Part shown: positions 1 to 8,465 of the stretch, one piece after another | How the letters are laid out: each line of letters starts with the position of its first letter | How positions within the stretch are numbered: position 1 is the first letter of the stretch | Source of the DNA: Alphaproteobacteria bacterium | GTDB taxonomy: Bacteria; Pseudomonadota; Alphaproteobacteria; GCA-2731375 | Direction: 5' to 3' | DNA length: 48,213 nucleotides | Assembly (NCBI GenBank): GCA_021776235.1 | Contig: JAJFGG010000113.1 | Coordinates: 1-48,213 of the forward strand | Position numbers and translations under genes: made by a program | The notes under the pieces: generated by a model | Databases searched by the model: none | Told to the model about the DNA's origin: nothing | Seen by the model: the letters and a program-made list of their open reading frames with translations, nothing else

Positions 1-259
1 CCGATTTCTCCAGGACCGGCCAACTGCTGATATCCGTTGTCCGATGTCCCCCGCCACCCGCTGATTTTGCCCACCTCAACGTGCGTTGGACGAGTTGATC
101 AGACATTTGCTGCCGCTGCGTCCGATTGAGACCTTCAAATCGTTGCAACGTGGTGCGGATGCGTTTGTAATATAGCGGGTTGTAGCGCAGCCAATTGTTG
201 AGTATGGCGATGCTCTTTGCCTTGGCCGTAGCCCTGGCCATTGTTGACCACCAGGACAT
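1..259 (-). CDS. CapK/PaaK-like adenylate-forming protein, N-terminal fragment (runs off the left edge)
   Basis: Only the first 86 codons lie in the window; the gene continues leftward beyond position 1. The visible start is the ATG at 259-257, 25 bases after the stop of the glycosyltransferase that precedes it on the same strand. The fragment has NPLYYKRIRTTLQ near residue 27 and a SSWPVLEKS segment near residue 78. This pattern is typical of the N-terminus of CapK-type relatives of phenylacetate-CoA ligase, which are common in capsule and exopolysaccharide loci. Neither the ATP-binding motif nor the catalytic lysine region is visible, so function is inferred only from this short match and the neighbourhood. 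An ATG overlapping the glycosyltransferase stop (288-286) was rejected because its frame ends after nine codons. Confidence 0.5.
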   Translation of the reverse strand, partial: MSWWSTMARATAKAKSIAILNNWLRYNPLYYKRIRTTLQRFEGLNRTQRQQMSDQLVQRTLRWAKSAGGGGHRTTDISSWPVLEKS

Positions 260-284
260 GATTACCCGCAGCTTGTCAGGCCGG

Positions 285-1373
285 TCATGACCGTGCCTCG
301 ATATAAATCGACCGCAAAACTTCCGCGGTTCTGCCGATATGATATTTTTGCACAAAACGCTCCCTGGCAGCCTTGCCAAGCTGTCGACGCAAAGTTTTGT
401 CGCTGATCACCTGGGCCAGCGCTGCCGCCAGCGCGATGCTATCACCAGGGGGGACAAGCAAGCCGTTCTTACCATTTTCGATGACCTCGGCATGGGCCCC
501 GACAGGGGTGGCTACTATGGCCAGGCCATGGGCCATGGCTTCCAGTAATGCAATGGAAAGACCTTCCATATGGGAAGGCAAGACAAAAATATTCGCGTTC
601 GAAAAAGCTTGGCTAACTTGTGTCGACGACAACCAGCCGGGAAAGATTGTTTTGGCGGTCAGCGCGGCATCTTCCTGATGCTGGCGAATTTCGGGTAGGT
701 TGCCATCTCCGGCAATCACGGCGGACCATTGAAGACGGGATAGAGCCTCTCCGGACAAAGCTTCGAGGAACTCTTCGACTCCTTTGCCGTGGCTGAATCG
801 GCCCATAAACAGTAGGCGCGCCTCATCATTGATCTGCCCGGATCCGTGCAGATCAATATCAGGTACGCCGTTTGGCATGATGACGATTTTTTGATCCGAC
901 AGCTGAAGTTCTTGATTTGCGAAATCGCGCCAAGTTTCTCCCAGGACGATGGTCCTGCTGGCGCGGCGAAACATCCATACAACCACCCGGGAGGTCAACC
1001 ATGGAAGAGCGGCAAAAAATTGGCGGTAACCGCCGCCATGCAAATGCAGCACGACGGGAACGCCAAATAGGCTTGCCAGGGCGACGACCAAAAGTTTGCG
1101 CCAGGTACTGCCTCGTGAGGCGACATTTACATGCACCAAGGCGACCCGGCCGCGGCTGCACTCTATGGCGATAACGGCCAGCGCGTGCAGCAAATAGAAA
1201 GGAGAAAGCCAGATGCTGCCATGCCCCCGGGTGACCAAAAGCCGCATGGGCGGAACATCATCCATTTGTTGCCAGGCATCCCGTAGATAGCCGACAACCT
1301 TGGCCACGCCGCCGCCGCCCTGTTCCGGTAAGTTGGGAAGGACCATCATGATGTAGCGCTGGTTTCGGGCCAT
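285..1373 (-). CDS. Glycosyltransferase family 4 protein
   Basis: 362 residues, a normal length for a GT-B fold glycosyltransferase. It probably transfers a sugar from an activated nucleotide donor to a lipid-linked repeat unit at the inner face of the cytoplasmic membrane. The N-terminal domain has a glycine-rich loop (GGGG, residues 19-22) and VLHLHGGG near 108. The C-terminal domain starts near 185 with LLFMGRFSHGKGVEEFLEAL and carries the E-x7-E motif EGLSIALLE (E270 and E278), followed by GLAIVATPVGAHAEVI and NGLLVPPGD, which are hallmarks of GT4. Donor and acceptor cannot be read from the sequence. It is followed closely by the CapK-like gene, probably in one operon, and belongs to the exopolysaccharide locus. 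The ATG has AGGAT very close upstream; M9 or M10 are alternative starts. Confidence 0.88.
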   Translation of the reverse strand: MARNQRYIMMVLPNLPEQGGGGVAKVVGYLRDAWQQMDDVPPMRLLVTRGHGSIWLSPFYLLHALAVIAIECSRGRVALVHVNVASRGSTWRKLLVVALASLFGVPVVLHLHGGGYRQFFAALPWLTSRVVVWMFRRASRTIVLGETWRDFANQELQLSDQKIVIMPNGVPDIDLHGSGQINDEARLLFMGRFSHGKGVEEFLEALSGEALSRLQWSAVIAGDGNLPEIRQHQEDAALTAKTIFPGWLSSTQVSQAFSNANIFVLPSHMEGLSIALLEAMAHGLAIVATPVGAHAEVIENGKNGLLVPPGDSIALAAALAQVISDKTLRRQLGKAARERFVQKYHIGRTAEVLRSIYIEARS

Positions 1374-2091
1374 ATCCTAGCCGGATTGAAGGGTTTGTTT
1401 CTTTAGGTTCAGCATGATGGAAGGCAGCGATAATCACCACCTTGCAAAGGAGTCGCTCATACTATTGCCATCCAATTTCCATTGTCGTCCTGGTCGAGGC
1501 ATTATTCCGTCTTTGCCCAATTGGAACTGTCGTGCTCGATAATCCTGAAGACATTATCGGGGGCGTCCGAAAACACCATGCTGATCTGGATCATGCTTTC
1601 CTTTATCTGCCTGTTCAAGAGTAATTCAAGCCGCCCCAATTTAGGGGACCCGCCGGAAGCCGTAACTCGGAGGCCACCACTTGAAACAAAGAGCCTTGCT
1701 GTTGCCCGTCGTCATCTATCCGTCTTTCGCAAACGTGAAGAATAAGTGGCGGCCATATTCGCATTGGTGGGGACTGTCAGTTTCAATTGGCCGAGGTTGT
1801 TGCGGCAAGAACTTGTCTTGGAAAAACTAGAGGACGGCCGCGGATCTGCAATGAACGTCCATTGCCCCATAGACCGCGAAAATCGGGGCTTTGCGAAAGT
1901 GACAAAGAAGAAGTGTGCCTGCATAGCAATAACAGCCCGAACTGAATGTATCTGTGAATACATCCAATTGTTAACAATGGGGCCGTCCTGAGCGGTGCAG
2001 TGGAAATATCTTCCCCCGGCGATTCATCTTGGGTAGCATCGCCAAGGAATTCCAGGTTACTTGTGATTTATCGGTAGATAGGATGAATTAA
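1374..2091. other. Gene-free stretch of about 720 bp
   Basis: No open frame here on either strand resembles a protein I recognise, and the frames present are short and overlap each other. The stretch separates the minus-strand glycosyltransferase from the plus-strand FkbM gene, so it should hold divergent promoters. Two compact palindromes lie at 1947-1978 and are listed separately. A short hydrophobic frame around 1570-1625 is not convincing as a gene. The stretch is long for this otherwise compact region and could be the remains of a decayed gene, but I see no match that proves it. Confidence 0.5.
1947..1978. promoter_or_regulatory. Two adjacent palindromes, possible operator
   Basis: TGTATCTGTGAATACA at 1947-1962 is an inverted repeat with 5-bp arms. 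Four bases further, ATTGTTAACAAT at 1967-1978 is a perfect 12-bp palindrome. They lie about 115-145 bp upstream of the FkbM gene in a stretch without genes, as expected for binding sites of dimeric repressors or activators. The regulator is unknown and chance occurrence of short AT-rich palindromes is possible. Confidence 0.3.
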
Positions 2092-3018
2092 GTGTCGGCT
2101 CGGCCAATCCAATCGTATAGCAGCCTGGGCGCTAGGTTTGAGACGTGGCTACTGTGGCTTGCTGGCGTCTTCTTGCGGCGATATTCATTCCGCGGCATCG
2201 GGACGTTGAGCCGATACCTGGGCAGGGGACCGTTCGACATCAAGAATCACGTTGTCGTTCGCCTTTTTCATAAATCGCGGATCAATATTGATCTTGGCGA
2301 TTATTATTGGTCGCGGCTGCTGTTTGCTGATTTTGAGTACGAGCCGGAAGTGGCACGTGTTATTGCATCGCATCTAAAGCCAAACTGGATTTTCCTCGAT
2401 CTCGGTGCAAATATTGGATACTGGAGCATCTGCGCATCTGAAACCATCGAGGATCCGAAGCGGATCGTGACGGTGGAGGCCGGTAGCGTCACGTTCGAGA
2501 GGCTATGCCGCAATGCGGTGGTCAATGGTGACCCTTTCACGGTGATCCGTGCGGCAATAGCGGAACGGGCTGGAGAGACCGTGACATTTGTCACCGAAGG
2601 CGGGCATGCCGGCGCCCGGGTCGCCGGAACAGACGATCAGTTAATTACTGATCAAGAAATTGAGACGGTCGAAACAAGCAGCATCGATACGTTGATGGCC
2701 GGCATTCAGACCGATGAACAAACCCCAGTGCTTATCAAGCTCGACGTCGAGGGAGCTGAAATTCCTGCTCTGATGGGGGCGTCTAAGACCCTTCAACGCC
2801 CCCATATTGTAATAATCTACGAAGACCATGGCGCCGATAAGCATTGTAAGGTGAGCCGGCATGTAATTGAAAATCTAGGCTTTGATGTTTACCTGATCGA
2901 CGCTGACGGTCCGCCAACAAAAGCATCTCTGGACGTCATTGCCGCTTCAAAAACAGACCCTTTGAATGGGTATAACTATGTCGCTGTACCATCCGGCATG
3001 CCATTTACATTGGATTGA
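2092..3018 (+). CDS. FkbM family SAM-dependent methyltransferase
   Basis: 308 residues. It starts at GTG 2092 with AGGATG about seven bases upstream. The SAM-binding motif I reads FLDLGANIG (residues 101-109). The family signature follows in order: an acidic VEAG strand near 128, SSIDTL near 196 and IKLDVEGAE at 215-223, which is strongly diagnostic of the FkbM fold. FkbM proteins O-methylate sugars or polyketides; in an exopolysaccharide locus the likely substrate is a hydroxyl on the repeat unit, which is an inference. The first 30 residues are hydrophobic and aromatic and could lie along the membrane. It stands alone on the plus strand, followed by about 450 bp without a confident gene. 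Confidence 0.88.
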   Translation: MSARPIQSYSSLGARFETWLLWLAGVFLRRYSFRGIGTLSRYLGRGPFDIKNHVVVRLFHKSRINIDLGDYYWSRLLFADFEYEPEVARVIASHLKPNWIFLDLGANIGYWSICASETIEDPKRIVTVEAGSVTFERLCRNAVVNGDPFTVIRAAIAERAGETVTFVTEGGHAGARVAGTDDQLITDQEIETVETSSIDTLMAGIQTDEQTPVLIKLDVEGAEIPALMGASKTLQRPHIVIIYEDHGADKHCKVSRHVIENLGFDVYLIDADGPPTKASLDVIAASKTDPLNGYNYVAVPSGMPFTLD

Positions 3019-3464
3019 AGGCTGTATCCAGGCGGTAAAGCGGCGGATTTTTGACGGTCGGTGAATGCAAATCCTAAGACCCGAGACGTTTGTTTTTCGA
3101 GCCAGGCTGTTTTCTAACTCGGGGGGGTGAATGCCAACCTTCCCGCTTGCGCCTTCGGAAAAGGACATGCGCGAAGTTCCTGAAGAGATTACCGCGGGCG
3201 CCCAAGAGGTCTCTTCTGATCCGAATCACGCTGTCCTGTTCCGGCCGCTTGAATGGCGATCCGGTCCCCTCATAGATGACGAATTCGCCGCACGACTGGC
3301 CCGCGGCAAGGATGTTTCAAGGCCCAACAATGCGCCGGCAATTTCGAAGGCATTGGGTGCTTGCGGACCGAATTGATGCCGGCGCTGCAGCGTGAAAACT
3401 ATGCTTAATGGTCACTTAAAGTGGCATTAAATGAACCTTAAGAGCGCGGCAAGATACTGGCCGA
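3019..3464. other. Intergenic stretch with one doubtful small ORF
   Basis: About 446 bp between the FkbM gene and the protease gene. The only sizeable plus-strand frame is 3131-3376 (ATG to TGA, 81 codons), starting MPTFPLAPSEKDMREVPEE. It has no clear ribosome site, no recognisable domain and no partner, so I do not call it a gene, though a small lineage-specific protein cannot be excluded. The last 60 bp are AT-rich and contain the palindrome listed at 3405-3430, so the promoter of the protease gene should lie there. Confidence 0.4.
3405..3430. promoter_or_regulatory. 26-bp imperfect palindrome upstream of the LapG-like gene
   Basis: The outer arms are TTAATG (3405-3410) and CATTAA (3425-3430). 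The core CACTTAAAGTG (3413-3423) is a perfect inverted repeat. The site ends 34 bp before the protease ATG at 3465, where an operator or activator site would overlap or flank the promoter. CATTAAT also occurs twice (4162-4168 and 4187-4193) just before the next gene at 4192, with AAGTGCAT between them, so the two genes might share a regulator. No regulator gene is visible nearby. Confidence 0.35.
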
Positions 3465-4130
3465 ATGAAAATTCGAGCCAGGATCATAATCTATGGGCTG
3501 TTGTCGGCTTTCGCACTGATGTCCGCGAGTGCCGCAATGGCTGAAACATCCCCAGAATTATTCGGCACAAACGAGGTCCGCAACAATAATCTGCGCCCGT
3601 TCCCTAAGTGGACCGGTATGCTGCAGCGCTATTTCGCCGACGCTGGCGCTAAACCGGGTCCCTGCACGGCAAAGGTCTTTAACAGCTGTCATGCTGAACG
3701 CTGGCAGGAAGTGATCGATCAATTGCAGGGCCGGGATTTGTCGACACAGTTGCACTACGTCAACAAAGTCATGAACAAACGGCGCTATATTGTTGATCCC
3801 ATAAACTGGGGCGTGCGGGACTATTGGTCCACGCCAGGCCAGTTTTTCGCCAAGTTTGGCGATTGCGAAGATTATGCGATTGCCAAATACCTGACCCTGA
3901 GACGTCTTGGCATAGCGGCCGCGGATATGCGAATCGTCGTTTTGCAAGATCTGAATCTGCGCGTGGCGCACGCGATATTGGTCGTCTATGCCGGGGACGA
4001 TGTTATTATTTTGGACAATCAGATCAAGCGCACGGTGGAGGCGTCGGCAGTCCACCATTACAAGCCAATTTTCTCCATCAATGAAGATGCCTGGTGGCTA
4101 CACCGGGCCAAGCGCCGCAAACGTGGCTAA
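3465..4130 (+). CDS. Periplasmic transglutaminase-like cysteine protease (LapG type, peptidase family C93)
   Basis: 221 residues. A signal peptide occupies residues 1-26 (basic start, hydrophobic core, cut after AMA), so the enzyme should act in the periplasm. The catalytic triad can be read: Cys134 in FGDCEDYA, His169 in RVAHAIL and Asp184 in IILDNQ, with the spacing usual for bacterial transglutaminase-like proteases. LapG, the best studied member, cuts the N-terminus of large surface adhesins and releases cells from biofilms under control of the c-di-GMP receptor LapD. Neither LapD nor a giant adhesin is in this window, so that role is inferred from the fold. Its position beside exopolysaccharide genes fits a function in attachment. 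The downstream gene starts 61 bp later in the same direction. Confidence 0.85.
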   Translation: MKIRARIIIYGLLSAFALMSASAAMAETSPELFGTNEVRNNNLRPFPKWTGMLQRYFADAGAKPGPCTAKVFNSCHAERWQEVIDQLQGRDLSTQLHYVNKVMNKRRYIVDPINWGVRDYWSTPGQFFAKFGDCEDYAIAKYLTLRRLGIAAADMRIVVLQDLNLRVAHAILVVYAGDDVIILDNQIKRTVEASAVHHYKPIFSINEDAWWLHRAKRRKRG

Positions 4131-4161
4131 GGGATGCTGTTTGCACGCGATTGGTTGTCCT

Positions 4162-4193
4162 CATTAATAAAAGTGCATATTCTTTTCATTAAT
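4162..4193 (+). repeat. CATTAAT direct repeat before the sugar-transferase gene
   Basis: CATTAAT occurs at 4162-4168 and again at 4187-4193, 25 bp apart start to start; the second copy overlaps the ATG at 4192. A repeat with this period, about two and a half helical turns, could be a regulator site. The match is short and the region AT-rich, so it may be chance. Confidence 0.25.
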
Positions 4194-5658
4194 GGCCTTA
4201 AACTTAACATCGGTGCCGACCGCCGCCAGATCACCAGCGGTATTGCTTGGGATGGTAAAGTTTGCTGACGGCGCCCTGATAGGCCTGACGGCCGTGCTTT
4301 CCTATTGGAGCAGACATGGCCAGCAAGAGCTCCCCGGCCGTTATATGTTGGCCGCAGTGCTCTGTATCCTGATCGCCTTTCAGGTATTTCATTTCGTAGG
4401 TCTTTATAAGTTCAGCATTCTGAACACGTTGACCAGTCAGGTGACCAAATTGGCCATGGGGTGGTTGATTGTCGGTCTTTCCTTGATCGCGGTGATGTTT
4501 TTCACCAAAACAGCCGAGGAGTTTTCTCGCGTATGGGCGGGGACCTGGTTGACCAGTGCCTTCGTTTGTTTCGTTCTGCTACGGATACTGCTTCTGCTCC
4601 GTCTGCGCAGCTGGCGACGTCAGGGCAAACTGGTCAGCAATATTGCCATTGTCGGAGCTGGTGAATACGGAAGCAGGCTGTTGGCGCATTTAAAGGCCAA
4701 TATGGCGGAAAACTCCCTCAATATCGTCGGTGTATTTGATGACCGTGATACGCGTATTCCGCGTAAGGATTTGGATGGCAGTCCGATTCTTGGCGACACC
4801 GATGATTTGATTGAGCGTTGCCGCAGGGAAGAGATTGACCTGGTGATTATCGCGCTGCCGTGGAGCGCGGAATCCCGCCTGGTCGCGATTATGAACAAAA
4901 TCCGCCAAGTGCCGGTGGATCTGCAATTGGCGCCTGAGCGGGTGGGGTTCCACTTATTCGACCGGCAATTCACCAATCTGGCAGGATTGCCTATGCTGAC
5001 GGTTTTCGAACGCCCATTGTCGGGCTGGAATTACCTCATAAAGGCTTTTGAAGACCGTCTTTTGGCGTTGATCATTTTGACCCTGATCTCGCCGCTATTA
5101 ATTTTCATCGCGATCGCCATAAAATTGGATAGTCCGGGCCCGATCCTGTTCCGGCAGAAGCGTTTTGGCTTCAATAACAATGTCATCACCGTCTGGAAAT
5201 TCCGCACAATGTATCATCACGATGCGAATAGGCCGATGCAGGATGGTGCCGTTGTTGGCGATGAGATTGATGACGTGGTTCCACAGGCCTCTCGCAGCGA
5301 CGTCCGGGTAACCAAATTGGGCCGTTTTCTACGCAGGAGCAGTCTGGACGAACTGCCGCAATTCTTCAATGTTTTACAGGGGTCCATGTCAATCGTTGGC
5401 CCCAGGCCTCATGCCATTGCGCACAACACACAGTTTGCCCAAAGCGTGACGCAGTATTATGCGCGTCATCGGGTTAAACCGGGCATTACCGGGTGGGCGC
5501 AGGTTCATGGCTACCGCGGCGAGACTGACACAAAAGACAAATTGGAAATGCGAGTAAAATACGACCTGTATTATATTGATAATTGGTCCTTGCTGTTGGA
5601 TCTAAAGATTATCTTGACGACGATCTTTGTCGGATTCACCAACGAGAATGCTTATTGA
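4192..5658 (+). CDS. Polyprenyl-phosphate sugar-1-phosphate transferase (WcaJ/ExoY-type priming enzyme)
   Basis: 488 residues. It moves a sugar-1-phosphate from a UDP-sugar onto undecaprenyl phosphate, the first step in building an exopolysaccharide repeat unit. Several transmembrane helices lie within residues 20-140. A Rossmann-like domain follows with GAGEYG at 155-160, then another membrane helix near 285-305. The C-terminal catalytic domain has KRFGFNN and WKFRTM, then RRSSLDELPQFFNVL, SIVGPRPH and KPGITGWAQVHGYRG, all classic for this superfamily. The full-length WcaJ-like layout suggests a glucose-type substrate, but the sugar cannot be proven. The ATG at 4192 has no clear ribosome site; ATG 4252 is an alternative. 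It leads a plus-strand group with the two genes after it. Confidence 0.92.
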   Translation: MALNLTSVPTAARSPAVLLGMVKFADGALIGLTAVLSYWSRHGQQELPGRYMLAAVLCILIAFQVFHFVGLYKFSILNTLTSQVTKLAMGWLIVGLSLIAVMFFTKTAEEFSRVWAGTWLTSAFVCFVLLRILLLLRLRSWRRQGKLVSNIAIVGAGEYGSRLLAHLKANMAENSLNIVGVFDDRDTRIPRKDLDGSPILGDTDDLIERCRREEIDLVIIALPWSAESRLVAIMNKIRQVPVDLQLAPERVGFHLFDRQFTNLAGLPMLTVFERPLSGWNYLIKAFEDRLLALIILTLISPLLIFIAIAIKLDSPGPILFRQKRFGFNNNVITVWKFRTMYHHDANRPMQDGAVVGDEIDDVVPQASRSDVRVTKLGRFLRRSSLDELPQFFNVLQGSMSIVGPRPHAIAHNTQFAQSVTQYYARHRVKPGITGWAQVHGYRGETDTKDKLEMRVKYDLYYIDNWSLLLDLKIILTTIFVGFTNENAY

Positions 5659-5743
5659 TGACCAGACTCGTTGCTAATTTTCACCTGCTGTCGTCAGGTC
5701 TTTGTCGGTCCGAAGACGCGACTACGCTTCAGGAGAATCGTAA

Positions 5744-6172
5744 ATGATTATGCGCGCCATGCATGACCCCTTCTTGGAGCGGTTCTTCTCCAGAATTCCT
5801 CGGGAAATGGCCGAAAGTTTTAGCGATGACCAGTTATTGGCGGTCAAACAGGCTTTTGCCGATCAGGTCGGACGGGTCCATTCGGTTGATTTCCGTGTGT
5901 CCGTGCCTCTGCTGTTTCGCCGCTATTATGTGGTATTTATTGCTGGCCCGGAACGTCGGGATCGGGCGCGTCGGCAACGCGATAAAGGTGCGCGCCGGGC
6001 AGGCAGACGGACCAATTTCGTATTTATGATGATCTTGGCTTCTGTCGGCCTCTGTTCTCTGTTGGGTGTACTTTACCTGCTAAAATCCGCCTTGGGCATT
6101 AATCTGTTGCCGGATATCTCGCTTGGTCTTTGGCGGCAGGTGGCCGAGCAGTTTGGTTTGATGTTCAGGTGA
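5744..6172 (+). CDS. Small single-pass membrane protein of unknown function
   Basis: 142 residues, with AGGAG about seven bases before the ATG. The soluble N-terminal part (to about residue 70) includes RIPREMAESFSDDQLLAV and ends in SVPLLFRRYYVVFIAGPERR. A very basic stretch (residues 72-90) follows, then one hydrophobic helix at about 92-116 and a short tail. The basic stretch before the helix suggests an N-in topology with the first domain in the cytoplasm. I do not recognise a named family. Its place between the priming transferase and the polymerase/ligase gene, in the same direction with short gaps, suggests an accessory part of the polysaccharide assembly machinery, which is inference from context only. 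Confidence 0.75.
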   Translation: MIMRAMHDPFLERFFSRIPREMAESFSDDQLLAVKQAFADQVGRVHSVDFRVSVPLLFRRYYVVFIAGPERRDRARRQRDKGARRAGRRTNFVFMMILASVGLCSLLGVLYLLKSALGINLLPDISLGLWRQVAEQFGLMFR

Positions 6173-6218
6173 GGCCGCAGGCGCCATATCCTGACAGGCG
6201 GTATTTGGCGGCACCATC

Positions 6219-7637
6219 ATGGTGACCGGTTGGCAGCATAAAGCCAATAGCATTGGTTTTTCCATTCTTTTGGGCATTGTGGTACTGGCTCCCTTGCCCT
6301 TTGGCGCCAACCGCCCGTTTTTCTGGTTCCTGATTTCAGCATTGTTGGGTGTGCTGTTGCTTTTCTGGGCGGCAACAGCGCTGGCAAGCCGTAACAATAT
6401 CCCGGCCATCGTCGAAGTGCCTTTCGCAAAATTCAAGATAGAGGCGGGTTTGTTGCTGGTCTTGCTCGCATGGTTTCTGCTGCAGGCGGCGCCGTTGGCG
6501 CCTGAATCCTGGCAGCATCCCGTATGGGCCACGACGGCCCCTGATTTGTCAGGATCCACCGCGGCGGTCAGCGCGACGCCAGATGCGACCATGGACGGGT
6601 GGGTCCGCTTGCTCGGTTATGGTGGCGTGTTTTTCCTGGCCATGCAGTATGGCCGCAACCGAAACAGGGCACGATTAGCGCTTTGGGGCGTTGCCCTGTC
6701 GGGTATTGCCTATGGCCTCTATGGACTGGTCATCCAACTGGGGGGCTTTGACACTATATTGTGGTATCGCCGCTGGGCATATCATGACTCCCTGACCGCT
6801 ACTTTTGTCAATCGCAACTCGTTTGCTGCGTTCGGCGGCATTGCCCTGATATGTTGTGTCGCTGCTTTGACGAGGGTCGAGCGGCGGGTTAACAGGCTGA
6901 CCGGGCAGGAAGATCGCGGCGACTATCTGGAACGCCTCTCGGCCCAAGGTTTGCCGTTGGTGCTTGGTGCGATTGTTATCCTGACCGCTATCCTGCTCAG
7001 CCAATCCCGCGCCGGATTATTGGCAACGGCCTTGGGTTTTATGGTGCTTTACCTCTGCCGGCGCTGGAGGGATTGGGAGCGCCGTCGCATAGGCGGTCGG
7101 GAACGCCAGAGCAGGTGGCGTTCAGCACCGTTGTTCCTGGCCCTAGGGCTGATAGCCGTCGTAGCCATTTCTGGCGCGGCGACGTGGAAACGACTGGACC
7201 GGGAAACCGTGGATGACCCCGGTGGGCGCATAAATATCTACAACGTGACGTTGAAGGCAATTGCTGACAGACCGTTGCTAGGTCACGGTTTGGGCAGCTA
7301 TCGATGGGTTTTCGAGGGCTACCGCACACCTGCCTTACAGCGCGCGAGTATCATCGACAAGGCCCACAATAGCTATCTCGACTTCGCGTTCGAGGCGGGG
7401 GTGCCTGCCTTTTTGGTGCTAATGGCTTTGTATGGACGGCTGTTCATCCGCTGTCTAAACGGGGTGCGGCGACGGCAACAGGATTACATTTATCCCGCCG
7501 TCTCGGTGGCGGCTGCAACTTTGCTGGCCAGCCATTCCATGGTTGACTTCCCTCTGCAAATACCGGCCGTCACCATCGTCTTTCTGTTCTTATTCGGCAT
7601 TGGTTTCGCCCAATCCTGGTCCAGCCAAACGCCATGA
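6219..7637 (+). CDS. O-antigen ligase / Wzy-type polysaccharide polymerase, integral membrane
   Basis: 472 residues, with hydrophobic helices along almost the whole length. Features of the Wzy_C/WaaL superfamily are visible: SQSRAGLLATALGF in the middle, then a large periplasmic loop with LGHGLGSYRWVFEGYRT and DKAHNSYLDFAFEAGV, where the conserved His and basic residues of the family lie. Members either polymerise lipid-linked repeat units or ligate glycan to a carrier. Beside a priming transferase and a Wzc-like co-polymerase, polymerase is the more likely role. No separate Wzx flippase is seen in the window. The ATG at 6219 is 46 bp after the preceding stop, so co-transcription is likely. 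Confidence 0.85.
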   Translation: MVTGWQHKANSIGFSILLGIVVLAPLPFGANRPFFWFLISALLGVLLLFWAATALASRNNIPAIVEVPFAKFKIEAGLLLVLLAWFLLQAAPLAPESWQHPVWATTAPDLSGSTAAVSATPDATMDGWVRLLGYGGVFFLAMQYGRNRNRARLALWGVALSGIAYGLYGLVIQLGGFDTILWYRRWAYHDSLTATFVNRNSFAAFGGIALICCVAALTRVERRVNRLTGQEDRGDYLERLSAQGLPLVLGAIVILTAILLSQSRAGLLATALGFMVLYLCRRWRDWERRRIGGRERQSRWRSAPLFLALGLIAVVAISGAATWKRLDRETVDDPGGRINIYNVTLKAIADRPLLGHGLGSYRWVFEGYRTPALQRASIIDKAHNSYLDFAFEAGVPAFLVLMALYGRLFIRCLNGVRRRQQDYIYPAVSVAAATLLASHSMVDFPLQIPAVTIVFLFLFGIGFAQSWSSQTP

Positions 7638-7718
7638 GGTTGGCAATTACGGATCAACCGTTGGGGCGATAACCTATGGTACACCGGCAGTATGCTTGCG
7701 GTTTAAAGACCGTTGCGA

Positions 7719-8465
7719 CTATGGCCTGATCCGATGTAGATAATGCTGGTCGAAGTTTGCCAACAGAGCGTCACTAGGTTGCAGGGCTTGGCGTACGCCA
7801 GCCACCACATGACGTTGCTCGGCCATTTTGGCCAGGCGCCATGCGGAACGCCCAGCGGCGGTGACAATAAGTGGTTGCTGCAAGGCTCGTTGCGACGGTT
7901 GTAGTACCGGCCAGAACAGCAGGGCAAAATCCAAATGCCGCCATAACAGGCTGTCAAAGAAAGGTGATTGTGCCCGCGATTGCAGGAATGCCGCAACGGC
8001 GCCGCTCTTTTGGGCTTCGTGGACGCCGCCCTGCAGCAGAGCCAGATGCGACAGCCTCAGCCAGCCATAGGAGTTGGCCGGGCTCTTGGCCAAGGCACGT
8101 CTTTGCTGTTCCGCGCTGGCCGCCAGCCAGACTGCGGCCTGGGCGCTAGCCAAATCACCCTGCAGCGCCTGTTGCAGGTTAATCCGGGCCAGATCATTAT
8201 GGGTCTGACTTTGCCGGTGAACCGCCAAACTGTTCCCGAGGGCGCGTTCCGCGCGGACCAGGCGGGAATTGCTAACCGGGTCGCCATTGGCCAATCGATC
8301 CAGCACCCCATTTGCTGGCAGGCGATGTGCTGCAGCCAGAAAGCGGGGGAGGGCGGTCAGACATAGAGACAGGCCCAGTCCGGCAACCACAAAAGACAGG
8401 GCGATAGCTTGAAGCTGGCCCCGCCCCAGCGGTCTATCCTTGATAGTACTTTTCGTAGATGCCAT
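7719..8465 (-). CDS. Membrane-anchored helical-repeat protein of unknown function in the polysaccharide locus
   Basis: 248 residues from the ATG at 8465, which overlaps the end of the Wzc-like gene by 32 bases; an ATG at 8486 would give a longer start. Such an overlap suggests translational coupling. A hydrophobic helix lies near residues 18-40, followed by an alanine- and leucine-rich alpha-helical region with segments resembling TPR-type repeats (NDLARINLQQALQGDLASAQ, and NSYGWLRLSHLALLQG). The bulk is therefore probably periplasmic. I do not recognise a specific family. Being last in the minus-strand export operon, it may be a scaffold for the export complex. The gene converges on the polymerase gene, with about 80 bp between their ends. 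Confidence 0.7.
   Translation of the reverse strand: MASTKSTIKDRPLGRGQLQAIALSFVVAGLGLSLCLTALPRFLAAAHRLPANGVLDRLANGDPVSNSRLVRAERALGNSLAVHRQSQTHNDLARINLQQALQGDLASAQAAVWLAASAEQQRRALAKSPANSYGWLRLSHLALLQGGVHEAQKSGAVAAFLQSRAQSPFFDSLLWRHLDFALLFWPVLQPSQRALQQPLIVTAAGRSAWRLAKMAEQRHVVAGVRQALQPSDALLANFDQHYLHRIRP

Noticed and set aside
286-288. ATG overlapping the glycosyltransferase stop as start of the CapK-like gene.
   Set aside because: That frame stops after nine codons; the CapK-like sequence is in another frame that starts at ATG 259.
3131-3376. Possible 81-residue small gene.
   Set aside because: No ribosome site, no recognised domain and no conserved neighbour; listed only as a doubtful frame within the intergenic stretch.
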